A stretch of DNA of 6,016 nt, from NCBI GenBank assembly GCA_002404055.1, contig DHIZ01000225.1, positions 1-6,016 on the forward strand. The letters are read 5' to 3'. The translations under genes were made by a program, and so were the position numbers. Source of the stretch: Chloroflexi bacterium UBA4733 (GTDB lineage Bacteria > Chloroflexota > UBA4733). Below are positions 1 through 5,796 of the stretch, piece after piece (position 1 is the stretch's first letter; the number at the start of each line of letters is the position of its first letter). Below the pieces are notes generated by a model that ran no database searches, was not told where the DNA came from, and saw only the letters and a list, made by a program, of their open reading frames with translations.

Positions 1-204
1 GAAGCCGGCGCCGCCCCGGCCCCGGATGCCCGACTTCTTCACCTCATCGACGATCGCCTCGCGCGTGATGCCACCGGCCAGGGCACGACGCCACTGCTCG
101 TAGCCGCCGGTCTGCTGATAGGATTCGAGCTTCCAGGCCCCCGCCTTGCCAAGGTTGGCGGTCAGCATCGGGTTGAAACCGGGCGCAGCCTCCATCGTTA
201 CCAT
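1..204 (-). CDS. nuoF: NADH-quinone oxidoreductase subunit F (51 kDa flavoprotein), N-terminal part only
   Basis: NuoF binds NADH and FMN and carries a [4Fe-4S] cluster; it is where electrons enter complex I on the cytoplasmic side. Only the first 68 codons are here, running off the left edge. They begin MVTMEAAPGF and end at the glycine-rich stretch RGRGGAGF (residues 61-68), the start of the conserved nucleotide/FMN-binding loop of the 51 kDa family. The ATG at 202-204 follows the nuoE stop by two bases, typical of tightly coupled nuoE-nuoF pairs. A second ATG three codons later is an alternative start; the family does not decide between them. GAAAGGG upstream is a distant ribosome site, so translational coupling to nuoE is likely. 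The FMN, NADH and cluster cysteine regions lie outside the window. Identity is firm from the motif plus position after nuoE. Confidence 0.93.
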   Translation of the reverse strand, partial: MVTMEAAPGFNPMLTANLGKAGAWKLESYQQTGGYEQWRRALAGGITREAIVDEVKKSGIRGRGGAGF

Positions 205-206
205 GA

Positions 207-782
207 CTACTGCTGCACCCTTTCCGTGGCATAGATCACCTTGCCGACTTCTGCACCCGGCACCGGGCCAGTAGGATAGCGCGTGGCGAGGTCGCGCAAC
301 TGATCGAAGATCTGGTCAACCTTTTCCTGCGTCAGGTTCTCGAAGTAACGCTGGTTGACCTGCATCATCGGCGCCCAGGAGCAGCCGGCCAGGCACTCGA
401 TGGTCGGACGGAAGGTGAACATGCCGTCCGCCGTGGTGCCCTCGTGCGTCTCATGGGCGGCGCCGTCGTGGTCCAGGCCCAGCTTGGTCTGAACGTACTG
501 CGCCAGCGACTCCGCCCCCCGCAAGGCGCAGGGTAGGTTGATGCAGACTTCCACCAGGTACTTGCCCCAGGGTTCCGTGTGGAGCAGACTGTAGAAGCTG
601 GCGACCTGGAACACGTCGGTGGCGTGCAGTTCCAGGACCTCCGCGATGGTGTCGATGCCCTCTTCGCTGAGGTGGCCGACTTCCTCCTGGACCGCGTAGA
701 GCGAAGGCAAGATGGCCGAGCGCCGGTGCGGGAAGCTGTCGCGCGCCTTCATAATGCGCGCCCGTGTCTGTTCCGAAATCAT
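207..782 (-). CDS. nuoE: NADH-quinone oxidoreductase subunit E (24 kDa, [2Fe-2S] cluster N1a)
   Basis: This 191-residue thioredoxin-like ferredoxin subunit works with NuoF in the NADH dehydrogenase module. The four cluster ligands of the family are visible: C80 and C85 (CINLPC, C-x4-C), then C130 and C134 (CLAGC, C-x3-C), followed by the usual aromatic and Ala-Pro. The N-terminal helical part (residues 4-75) contains the typical AVQEEVGHLS and VASFYSLL segments. The gap between the two cysteine pairs is 44 residues, about nine more than in E. coli NuoE or Thermus Nqo2 from memory, because of a polar stretch around residues 104-120. The ATG follows the nuoD stop by nine bases, with AGAGAG in that gap as ribosome site. 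The length is in the upper normal range. All ligands are present, so the protein should be functional. Confidence 0.97.
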   Translation of the reverse strand: MISEQTRARIMKARDSFPHRRSAILPSLYAVQEEVGHLSEEGIDTIAEVLELHATDVFQVASFYSLLHTEPWGKYLVEVCINLPCALRGAESLAQYVQTKLGLDHDGAAHETHEGTTADGMFTFRPTIECLAGCSWAPMMQVNQRYFENLTQEKVDQIFDQLRDLATRYPTGPVPGAEVGKVIYATERVQQ

Positions 783-791
783 CTACTCTCT

Positions 792-2027
792 CTACCGATC
801 CGTGCCGCCGATTACGGGGTCAAGGCTGCCGATGCAGGCCACGGCGTCGGCAATCAGCCGCCCGTGCATCATCGGCGGCAGGGCTTGCAAGTTCACGAAG
901 CTGGGTTCGCGGACGTGACAACGGTAGGGGTGATTGGTACCGTCGCTGACCACGTAGAAGCCCAACTCGCCGCGCGGCGACTCCACAGCCTGGTAGACCT
1001 CACCCGCCGGCACGCGGACGCCTTCGGTGACCAACTTGAAGTGGTGGATGAGCGATTCCATACTGATGTTCAACTCCGTGCGCGGCGGCAGCGCCACCCG
1101 GCGGTCGCTGGTACGGAACGGTCCCTCCGGCAGCTTGCTCAGGCCCTGCTGAATGATTTTCACCGACTCCCGCATCTCGCGCATACGCACCTGGTAGCGG
1201 GCGTAACAGTCGCCGGCGGTGGCCGTCGGTACGACAAAATCATACTGCTCAAAGCCGCAGTACGGCTGCTGCTTGCGCAGGTCCCACTCGAAGCCGCTGG
1301 CGCGCAGGGTCGGACCGGTGATGCCGAAGGCAATCGCCTGATCCAGCGTGATGACGCCGACGCCTTGCGTGCGTTCTTTCCAGATCTCGTTTTCGGTCAG
1401 CAGCGCCTCGTACTCGTCGACGTGCGCCGGAAAGGCGCTGCAGAACTGGGCAGTAAGCTCCGGGAAGTCCGGGTGCAAGTCCAGCGCGATGCCGCCGATG
1501 CGGATGTAGCTGGTCATCATGCGCTGCCCGGTGGTGAGGTCGAAGAGGTCCATAATCGCTTCGCGGTCGCGGAAGCAGTAGAGGAAGACGCTCATCGCCC
1601 CCAGGTCGATGGCGTGCGTACCCAGCCAGACCAGATGGCTCGCCAACCGCTGTAACTCGGTGAGGATGACGCGGGCGACCTGCGCGCGAGGGGGGATCTC
1701 GCAACCGAGCAGTTTTTCCACGGCCAGGGCATAGCCCAGGTTGTTGATCAGCGGGCAGAGGTAGTCCATGCGATCCGTACAGGTGACCGCCTGTTGCCAT
1801 GTGCGGTTCTCGATGGTCTTCTCGATGCCGGTGTGAACGTAGCCCACGTGGGGTGTACACTTCACCACCGACTCGCCATCCAACTCCAACTGCAGCCGCA
1901 GCACGCCGTGCGTACTCGGGTGTTGCGGGCCCATGTTGATGAGCATCGTATCTTCGCGGACACGCGGCGCCAGGTCACCGATGCCGATGTTGCCTTCGAG
2001 CTGGTCCTGTACCTCAGTTACCGCCAT
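792..2027 (-). CDS. nuoD: NADH-quinone oxidoreductase subunit D (49 kDa, quinone-site subunit)
   Basis: NuoD, with NuoB, forms the quinone-reduction chamber at the junction of the peripheral and membrane arms; it descends from the large subunit of [NiFe] hydrogenases. The 411-residue protein carries the N-terminal GPQHPSTHG loop (G33-G41), whose histidine lines the quinone site, and Tyr89 in TDRMDYL, the residue that in Thermus Nqo4 hydrogen-bonds the quinone head group. The C-terminus ends in GSLDPVIGGTDR, the family's usual closing motif. It is a separate gene, not fused to nuoC as in E. coli. The start ATG lies 32 bases after the nuoC stop and is preceded by the purine-rich AGGAGAAGGAAGAG, a strong ribosome site. 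The first 25 residues are poorly conserved but fit the usual length of about 400. Confidence 0.98.
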   Translation of the reverse strand: MAVTEVQDQLEGNIGIGDLAPRVREDTMLINMGPQHPSTHGVLRLQLELDGESVVKCTPHVGYVHTGIEKTIENRTWQQAVTCTDRMDYLCPLINNLGYALAVEKLLGCEIPPRAQVARVILTELQRLASHLVWLGTHAIDLGAMSVFLYCFRDREAIMDLFDLTTGQRMMTSYIRIGGIALDLHPDFPELTAQFCSAFPAHVDEYEALLTENEIWKERTQGVGVITLDQAIAFGITGPTLRASGFEWDLRKQQPYCGFEQYDFVVPTATAGDCYARYQVRMREMRESVKIIQQGLSKLPEGPFRTSDRRVALPPRTELNISMESLIHHFKLVTEGVRVPAGEVYQAVESPRGELGFYVVSDGTNHPYRCHVREPSFVNLQALPPMMHGRLIADAVACIGSLDPVIGGTDR

Positions 2028-2059
2028 GGTCGTCTCTTCCTTCTCCTGCGCAACTGGGG

Positions 2060-2605
2060 CTAGGCCGGCTCGTTGGGCGGCACGTTATCAGAGAACGCCA
2101 CCGGTTCCTCGCCCAGCGGCACATCCTTGCGTTGTGGGTAGGTCTGCCAGTCGTGCGGCATCAGGATACGCCGCAGGTCGGGGTGTCCGCTGAAGCGGAT
2201 GCCCATCATATCGTAGACCTCACGCTCCAGCCAGTCGGCCGTCGGCCAGTCCGGCGTGACGCTTGGCACCACCTCGTCGCCCTCCGGCACCTCAACTTTG
2301 ATGGTGATTCGGTTGTTCTTGGCAAAGGACAGCAAGTTGTACACCACATTAAAGCGCGGCTCGCGGTCCATGCCCAGATAGTCCACCGCCGTCAGGTCCA
2401 CCAGCATGTTGAATTGCAACTCCGGCTGGTTACGCAGCAGCGCCAGCACCTCACGGATGCGCACGCGTTCCACCACCAGCACTGTCTGGCCGCGCTGGTC
2501 CAGGGTTCGCTGCAAGACGCCGGGCAGGGACGCATCCAGCATCTGTGCCGCCGGATGCCGGGTATCTACCGGCGCTGCCTGCTCCGGCTGTGCTTCGATA
2601 CTCAC
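2060..2605 (-). CDS. nuoC: NADH-quinone oxidoreductase subunit C (30 kDa)
   Basis: NuoC is the peripheral-arm subunit that packs against NuoD and NuoB and carries no cofactor. The 181-residue product has the 30 kDa family signature near residues 124-165: LEREVYDMMGIRFSGHPDLR followed by RILMPHDW and YPQRKDVPLG. The central part (residues 63-106) has the family's LVDLTAVDYLG and FNVVYNLLS strands. The first 25 residues are Ala/Gln/Pro-rich and variable. The start codon is GTG (2603-2605), supported by AGAGG six bases upstream and by the length. It lies 38 bases downstream of nuoB and 32 bases upstream of nuoD, so it belongs to the same transcript. There is no NuoD fusion. Confidence 0.97.
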   Translation of the reverse strand: MSIEAQPEQAAPVDTRHPAAQMLDASLPGVLQRTLDQRGQTVLVVERVRIREVLALLRNQPELQFNMLVDLTAVDYLGMDREPRFNVVYNLLSFAKNNRITIKVEVPEGDEVVPSVTPDWPTADWLEREVYDMMGIRFSGHPDLRRILMPHDWQTYPQRKDVPLGEEPVAFSDNVPPNEPA

Positions 2606-2643
2606 GCCTATCCTCTATCCCTCCGTTACCGTGGACCTCACCG

Positions 2644-3198
2644 TTATCCTCGTGCGGGCACGTAGATGCCTTCGGCCATGATCTTCTGTTGTAGCTTCAT
2701 CACCGCGTCAATCAACTGCTCCGGCCGCGGCGGGCAGCCCGGCACATAGACATCCACCGGGATGACTTTATCACAGCCCTGGATGATCGCGTAGTTGTTG
2801 AAGATGCCGCCGCAGGAGGCGCAGTCGCCCATGGCGATGACCCACTTCGGGTCGGCCATCTGGTCGTAAAGCTGGCGTAGCGCCGGCGCCATCTTCTGGG
2901 ACAACCGCCCCGCCACGATAATCAGGTCCGCCTGGCGCGGCGAGGGCCGGAACAGCTCGGCGCCGAAGCGGCCAAGGTCGTAGCGTGCGGCGCTGGTCGC
3001 CATCATCTCGATGGAGCAGCATGCCAGGCCGAAGGTGAGCGGCCAGAGGGCCGAGCTGCGACTCCAGTTGACCAGGCGGTTGAGATTCGTCAGCACGAAG
3101 CCTGGTGAGCCGGTCTTGCTCGCCAGCGACGTTGGGTTGCCGCCGGGGTGAATCGGTAGCCGAGGGTTGACGGGAACCGTTTCGACGTTTATTCCCAT
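2644..3198 (-). CDS. nuoB: NADH-quinone oxidoreductase subunit B (PSST subunit, [4Fe-4S] cluster N2)
   Basis: NuoB holds cluster N2, the last electron carrier before quinone. The 184-residue product shows the four ligands in family spacing: C60 and C61 ([10 protein letters not shown]), C126 (GDCASCGG) and C155 ([10 protein letters not shown]). The intervals match Thermus Nqo6 (C45, C46, C111, C140) with a constant offset of 15. The reading frame is open further upstream, to 3417, but that extension is the nuoA gene read in another frame and is not part of NuoB. The ATG at 3196-3198 is chosen because [12 protein letters not shown] leads into the family fold and AGGGG lies about eight bases upstream. 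The gene overlaps the last ten bases of nuoA, which suggests translational coupling. A 30-residue N-terminal extension before the conserved region is Pro/Asn-rich. Confidence 0.97.
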   Translation of the reverse strand: MGINVETVPVNPRLPIHPGGNPTSLASKTGSPGFVLTNLNRLVNWSRSSALWPLTFGLACCSIEMMATSAARYDLGRFGAELFRPSPRQADLIIVAGRLSQKMAPALRQLYDQMADPKWVIAMGDCASCGGIFNNYAIIQGCDKVIPVDVYVPGCPPRPEQLIDAVMKLQQKIMAEGIYVPARG

Positions 3199-3545
3199 TC
3201 GAACGCCCCTTTCTTCCAGACATAAAAGTAGCCGATCAGCAGAACGATGATGAAGATAAACATCTCCAGGAAGCCGAACCAGCGCAGCGAATGATACACC
3301 ACCGCCCACGGGTAGAAAAAGACGGCTTCGATGTCGAAGACCAGGAACAGCATGGCATACAGGTAGAACTTGATCGGGAAGCGCGTCCGCGCAGTGCCGA
3401 CCGGCGACATACCGCACTCATAGGGGGCGAGCTTGGCCGCGGTGGGGCGCTTGGGACCCAGCAGCGCCGTGCCGGCGGAGAGGATGCCCCCCAGGGCCAG
3501 CGCCACCACCAGCATCACCAGCGCGGGGAAATATCCCGTCAGCAT
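3189..3545 (-). CDS. nuoA: NADH-quinone oxidoreductase subunit A (small membrane subunit)
   Basis: NuoA (ND3 family) is a three-helix membrane subunit next to the quinone chamber. From the ATG at 3543-3545 it is 118 residues, the usual size. Hydrophobic segments lie at about residues 5-29, 59-84 and 92-110. The long loop between helices 1 and 2 has the conserved [10 protein letters not shown] (cysteine 44), the loop that changes accessibility in active/deactive transitions of ND3. Helix 2 has the family's [12 protein letters not shown] with Asp71 and Glu73. The frame is open to an earlier ATG at 3591-3593, which would add 16 basic residues not typical of the family and has no ribosome site; GAAGAG about 11 bases before 3545 is a modest one. 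A GTG at 3555-3557 is a third possibility. It is the first gene of the operon. Confidence 0.95.
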   Translation of the reverse strand: MLTGYFPALVMLVVALALGGILSAGTALLGPKRPTAAKLAPYECGMSPVGTARTRFPIKFYLYAMLFLVFDIEAVFFYPWAVVYHSLRWFGFLEMFIFIIVLLIGYFYVWKKGAFEWE

Positions 3546-3632
3546 TGCCGTTTGCACTCTTCGGCGTCCGTTCTCTCTGCTCGCAACCGCCATTCGCCGC
3601 CAGACTGCCGCTCAGCCCGCCATGCTAGCGTC

Positions 3633-3662
3633 AGGATAGCATTCCGACAGTGTAGCGGTCAA
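3633..3662 (-). promoter_or_regulatory. Sigma70-type promoter for the nuo operon
   Basis: Read on the minus strand, TTGACC (3657-3662) is a -35 with five of six consensus bases. It is followed by an 18-base spacer and TATCCT (3633-3638) as -10, with TG one base before it (TGCTATCCT), an extended -10. Transcription would start near 3626, about 80 bases before the chosen nuoA ATG. This is the only strong promoter-like pair in the intergenic region on this strand. It is a sequence call only; the spacing and both hexamers support it. Confidence 0.6.
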
Positions 3663-3671
3663 AAATGCGAG

Positions 3672-3702
3672 TTCGCTTGCGACGCCTGGGTGGCGTTACA
3701 AT
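3672..3702 (+). promoter_or_regulatory. Probable promoter and operator of the AbrB/RelE-like cassette
   Basis: TACAAT (3697-3702) is a good -10 hexamer 27 bases before the AbrB-like start codon. The -35 is poor: TTCGCT at 3672-3677 with a 19-base spacer, or TTGCGA at 3677-3682 with only 14. A perfect 5-bp inverted repeat, ACGCC-TGGGT-GGCGT (3682-3696), fills the space just upstream of the -10, where a repressor would block RNA polymerase. Autoregulation by the antitoxin is usual in such modules, so this is a candidate operator. The promoter is back to back with that of nuo. Confidence 0.4.
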
Positions 3703-3716
3703 AAAACGGCGCGAAC

Positions 3717-3722
3717 AGGAGG
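3717..3722 (+). promoter_or_regulatory. Strong ribosome binding site of the AbrB-like gene
   Basis: AGGAGG is a full match to the Shine-Dalgarno core, seven bases before the ATG at 3730. It fixes the start of the AbrB-like protein and predicts efficient translation of the putative antitoxin relative to the downstream gene, which starts with GTG. Confidence 0.85.
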
Positions 3723-3729
3723 CTTCTCG

Positions 3730-4002
3730 ATGAACACCGTCGTGACGATGGACGCGGAAGGGCATCTGACAATTCCGCCCGAGATTCGACGTTCGTTGGA
3801 ACTTGAAGGAGCCGTGCAGTTTGAACTTCGCGCCGACAACGGTACCTTAATCCTACACGCAACGCACGCGGTTCCCGATGAGGATGCCTGGGCATACACA
3901 CCAGAGCACCAGCGGCTCGTCGCTGAAGCGCTCCGCGAAGCGCGCGAGGGGAAGACGCTGCACCTTACCGTCGGCGATCTCCAGCGCGTGATCGACAGGT
4001 AA
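3730..4002 (+). CDS. AbrB/SpoVT-fold transcription factor, probable type II antitoxin
   Basis: This 90-residue protein starts with a swapped-hairpin AbrB/SpoVT-type domain at residues 1-45: VTMDAEGHLTIPPEIRRSLE followed by LEGAVQFELRADNGTLIL. The G-x-LTIPPEIR core is the family hallmark and forms the DNA-binding dimer. The second half (residues 50-90) is charged and probably helical, with AWAYTPEHQRLVAEALREAR, and would be the toxin-binding tail by analogy with MazE, VapB and PrlF. The start is set by a perfect AGGAGG seven bases upstream. It is followed after four bases by a small RelE/ParE-like gene, which strongly suggests an antitoxin-toxin operon repressed by its own product. A lone AbrB regulator is the alternative, but the coupled downstream gene argues against it. 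Confidence 0.82.
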   Translation: MNTVVTMDAEGHLTIPPEIRRSLELEGAVQFELRADNGTLILHATHAVPDEDAWAYTPEHQRLVAEALREAREGKTLHLTVGDLQRVIDR

Positions 4003-4006
4003 CGGA

Positions 4007-4288
4007 GTGCCAACGCCTGATCGGTTCGCGGCGTTGGAATTCAGCCCCACGTTCTTCCGCTCGTTTGCAAGCGAGGACTTCAGTACTGCTGACCGTAATC
4101 AGTTCCTGAAGGCGCTCATCCTGCTCGACCAGAACGAAAAGCATCCATCGCTGCGAGTACACGCACTCGAAGGCAATCTGGACGGTCTCTGGTCTGCATC
4201 TGCTTCATCGTCGTTACGTATGACCTTCACGCGGCTTGACGGTGGCCGCAAGCTGATGCTGACATGCAGCCGCCACTACGACCGATAA
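4007..4288 (+). CDS. RelE/ParE-superfamily protein, probable mRNA-interferase toxin
   Basis: The 93-residue product begins at a GTG (4007-4009), four bases after the antitoxin stop, with AGG seven bases upstream and overlapping the end of the preceding gene. Its second half has the RelE-superfamily layout: HPSLRVHALEGNLDGLWSAS (residues 46-65), then a strand with LRMTF (R71) and a C-terminal strand LMLTCSRHYDR with His90-Tyr91 near the end. This resembles YoeB and YafQ, where a glutamate, an arginine and a C-terminal histidine (His-Tyr in YoeB) act in ribosome-dependent mRNA cleavage; E55, R71 and H90 are the candidates here. The N-terminal half (FSPTFFRSFASEDFSTADRN) should be the two-helix hairpin. 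Superfamily membership is fairly safe. Whether it is an active toxin and which subfamily it belongs to are inferences. Confidence 0.78.
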   Translation: MPTPDRFAALEFSPTFFRSFASEDFSTADRNQFLKALILLDQNEKHPSLRVHALEGNLDGLWSASASSSLRMTFTRLDGGRKLMLTCSRHYDR

Positions 4289-4319
4289 TTCCGTCAGTTT
4301 CTGCGGTACCATCTTTCTC

Positions 4320-4416
4320 GGAGGCATTCGGTGTCCGGTGATGCCCTCGGTCTTCAAAACCGTCTGCGGGGCGCGCGCGCCGTGTCCCGGGTGGGTTCGA
4401 CTCCCATATGCCTCCG
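4320..4416 (+). tRNA. selC: tRNA-Sec (anticodon UCA)
   Basis: This 97-base RNA decodes UGA as selenocysteine with SelB. The acceptor stem has eight perfect pairs, GGAGGCAT (4320-4327) with ATGCCTCC (4408-4415), and the discriminator base is G4416. The anticodon loop CTTCAAA carries TCA at 4354-4356 on the stem CGGT/ACCG (4348-4351 and 4359-4362). The variable arm folds as a 9-bp stem (including two G-U pairs) with a 5-base loop, and the T arm is GTGGG-TTCGACT-CCCAT (8+5 stacking, the bacterial selenocysteine type). The D loop and linker TCCGGTGA and the T-loop TTCGACTCC match E. coli selC. The D stem is weak (GGTG/TGCC, two wobble pairs). CCA is not encoded: CTGA follows. No clear promoter was found; TTGACG at 4236-4241 inside the upstream gene has no good -10. 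It lies 31 bases after the toxin-like gene. Confidence 0.95.
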
Positions 4417-4504
4417 CTGATTTCCCTCTGGTAGGAAGGACAAACTCACCGCCAAACGGCAAAGGCGTAGAGGTTGGGATAGCGCCTACCCCCTAACTAG
4501 CCCC
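4417..4504. other. Presumed left end of an integrated element, between selC and the integrase gene
   Basis: These 88 bases separate the tRNA 3' end from the integrase stop and hold no gene. If the element entered at the 3' end of selC, this would be its left arm, where integrases commonly have binding sites. It contains short dyads such as CGCC-AAACGGCAAA-GGCG (about 4450-4467) and one copy of a 9-bp direct repeat shared with the integrase 3' end. No T-rich hairpin terminator is evident on either strand. The assignment depends on the element model. Confidence 0.45.
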
Positions 4505-4509
4505 CTAAC
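4489..4509. repeat. 9-bp direct repeat CCCCCTAAC overlapping the integrase stop codon
   Basis: CCCCCTAAC occurs at 4489-4497 and again at 4501-4509, separated by TAG, a 12-base period. On the integrase strand this reads GTTAGGGGG twice. The stop codon TAG (4505-4507) lies in the first copy read on that strand, and because the period is a multiple of three the second copy supplies an in-frame backup stop (4493-4495). It may be a pair of integrase or accessory-factor sites, or a small tandem duplication. Confidence 0.6.
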
Positions 4510-5743
4510 CAACGTCGGAACCCCGGATCAGGCGCTCCAAACGGAGCGCAGCGTCGGCCTCCAGCTTGGGGACATTGTGGGTATAGAGGTCGGCCGTGAT
4601 CCCCACTGTGCTATGGCCGAGCCGCTCGCTGGCGATCTTCAACGGGACATCGGCGGCCAGCATCAGCGTGGCGGCAGCGTGGCGAATGTCGTGGAAACGG
4701 GTGGTAGCAGGCAGGTCAGCGCGAGCAAGGGCGACCCTGAAGGCTCGCAGGACGGTGGTATTCCAGAGCGCGCCTCCTGTCGCATCGGCGAAGATCAGGT
4801 TGTGCGGTGCGTAATCGGGGCCGAGCAGCACCCGCCGCTCGAGCTGGCGCTGCCGATGCGTTGACAGCGCAGTCACGGCCTCTGGCGGTACGGTAATCGT
4901 GCGGCGACTGCGGCGAGTTTTCGGCTCACCATAGGTCGGTTCACCGGCATGGACGGCCTGGAGAGAGCGGCGAATGGACAGCGTGCCGTGCTCCAGGTCA
5001 ACGTCCGTCCACTGGAGGGCGAGCAGCTCACCTTGCCGCGCGCCGGTATAGAAGGCGAGCGTCCACAACGGGAGCCACGGGTCAGCCGCCGCCGCCAACA
5101 GCAACGCGCGGACCTCGGCCAGGCTGGGCACGTGCAACTCGGGGGTAGCGACACGCGGCGGCGTCACCATTTCGGAGACGTTGCGCGCCAGGTTGCCCCA
5201 GCGCACAGCCTGCTCCAGTGCCGTGTGCAAGACGACGTGAACGTGATGCACCGTGCGAGTGGACAGCGTCAGCGCCGCTCCGCGTGGACGCGCCACCGGC
5301 GCCGTCAGGAGTCTGCTATAGAGCCGCTGGAGGTCATCGGGCTGCAGCTTGGTCAGACGCACCTTGCCCAGCGTCGGCAACACGTGCAGGGTGAGGAGTT
5401 GCGTATAGCGCTTGTGGGTACTTGGCCGCACGCTGGCTTGTGTTGCCTCAAGCCAGCGCTCGACAAACCCGGCGAGTGTGTCCCGGTCTTTCGAGGTGGC
5501 AATCAACGTCCCATGTTGCTGCCGCCCGCGCAGTTCCTGGAGCTTCTGACGAACTTCGCTTTGGGTCTTGCCGTAGACCTCGCGGACATCAGGCTTGCCG
5601 TCCGCCTTATAGCCGACCATCAGCCTGCCGCGCCAGCCGTCCTTATAGGCGCCGATGCTGCCCTCGCCATCAGCCCGCTTGCGCCCTCGCCGCTTTACGG
5701 GCGCAGCTGCGGTAGGGGATACTTCCGGTTGCGTGCTGATCAT
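4505..5743 (-). CDS. Tyrosine-recombinase integrase (phage/ICE type)
   Basis: The enzyme catalyses site-specific integration and excision through a covalent 3'-phosphotyrosine. From the ATG at 5741-5743 it is 412 residues: a basic start, an AP2-like arm-binding domain (about 20-75, GRKRADGEGSIGAYKDGWRG region), a SAM-like core-binding domain (about 88-185) and a catalytic domain (about 205-400). The catalytic set is complete: R236 (TGARQGELLAL), K275 (GEPKTRR), H351 and R354 (HDIRHAAATLM), H377 (RLGHSTVGIT) and Y387 (DLYTHNVP). Other in-frame ATGs lie at 5753-5755 and 5858-5860. I disfavour the longest because its extra residues are low-complexity Arg/Ser/Pro, no ribosome site precedes it and the DNA there is packed with inverted repeats; even the chosen start has only a weak GGGA. 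The gene points at the 3' end of selC 88 bases away, implying selC is the attachment site. Confidence 0.95.
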   Translation of the reverse strand: MISTQPEVSPTAAAPVKRRGRKRADGEGSIGAYKDGWRGRLMVGYKADGKPDVREVYGKTQSEVRQKLQELRGRQQHGTLIATSKDRDTLAGFVERWLEATQASVRPSTHKRYTQLLTLHVLPTLGKVRLTKLQPDDLQRLYSRLLTAPVARPRGAALTLSTRTVHHVHVVLHTALEQAVRWGNLARNVSEMVTPPRVATPELHVPSLAEVRALLLAAAADPWLPLWTLAFYTGARQGELLALQWTDVDLEHGTLSIRRSLQAVHAGEPTYGEPKTRRSRRTITVPPEAVTALSTHRQRQLERRVLLGPDYAPHNLIFADATGGALWNTTVLRAFRVALARADLPATTRFHDIRHAAATLMLAADVPLKIASERLGHSTVGITADLYTHNVPKLEADAALRLERLIRGSDVG

Positions 5744-5762
5744 CGTTTGTCCCATCGTGGTT

Positions 5763-5796
5763 GGCACGCACGGGACCCGTCTGCGGGCTCCGTGCC
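5763..5796. repeat. Nested inverted repeats upstream of the integrase gene
   Basis: GGCACG (5763-5768) pairs with CGTGCC (5791-5796) across 22 bases, and inside that span ACGGG-A-CCCGT (5770-5780) is a perfect 5-bp dyad. The arrangement lies about 20-53 bases upstream of the chosen integrase ATG, so it is placed to bind a regulator of integrase expression or to fold in the leader RNA. Function is inferred only from position. Confidence 0.5.

Noticed and set aside
579..1655. Long plus-strand open frame of 358 codons
   Set aside because: It runs antisense to nuoE and nuoD, is rich in His, Arg, Val and Ala as GC-rich shadows are, and has no family motif, whereas the opposite strand encodes clear complex I subunits.
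3199..3417. 73-residue upstream extension of the nuoB frame
   Set aside because: It lies wholly within nuoA in another frame, is unlike NuoB proteins, and a good internal ATG at 3196-3198 with a ribosome site gives the normal family length.
4236..4264. Promoter for the selenocysteine tRNA inside the toxin-like gene (TTGACG)
   Set aside because: The -35 is good, but no acceptable -10 lies 16-18 bases downstream, so it is not listed as a feature.
4417..4440. Terminator after the tRNA (TTCC/GGAA hairpin)
   Set aside because: The stem is only four pairs and no T-run follows.
4214..4462. Minus-strand open frame of 82 codons
   Set aside because: It crosses the tRNA-Sec gene and the end of the toxin-like gene in antisense, with no motif or ribosome site.
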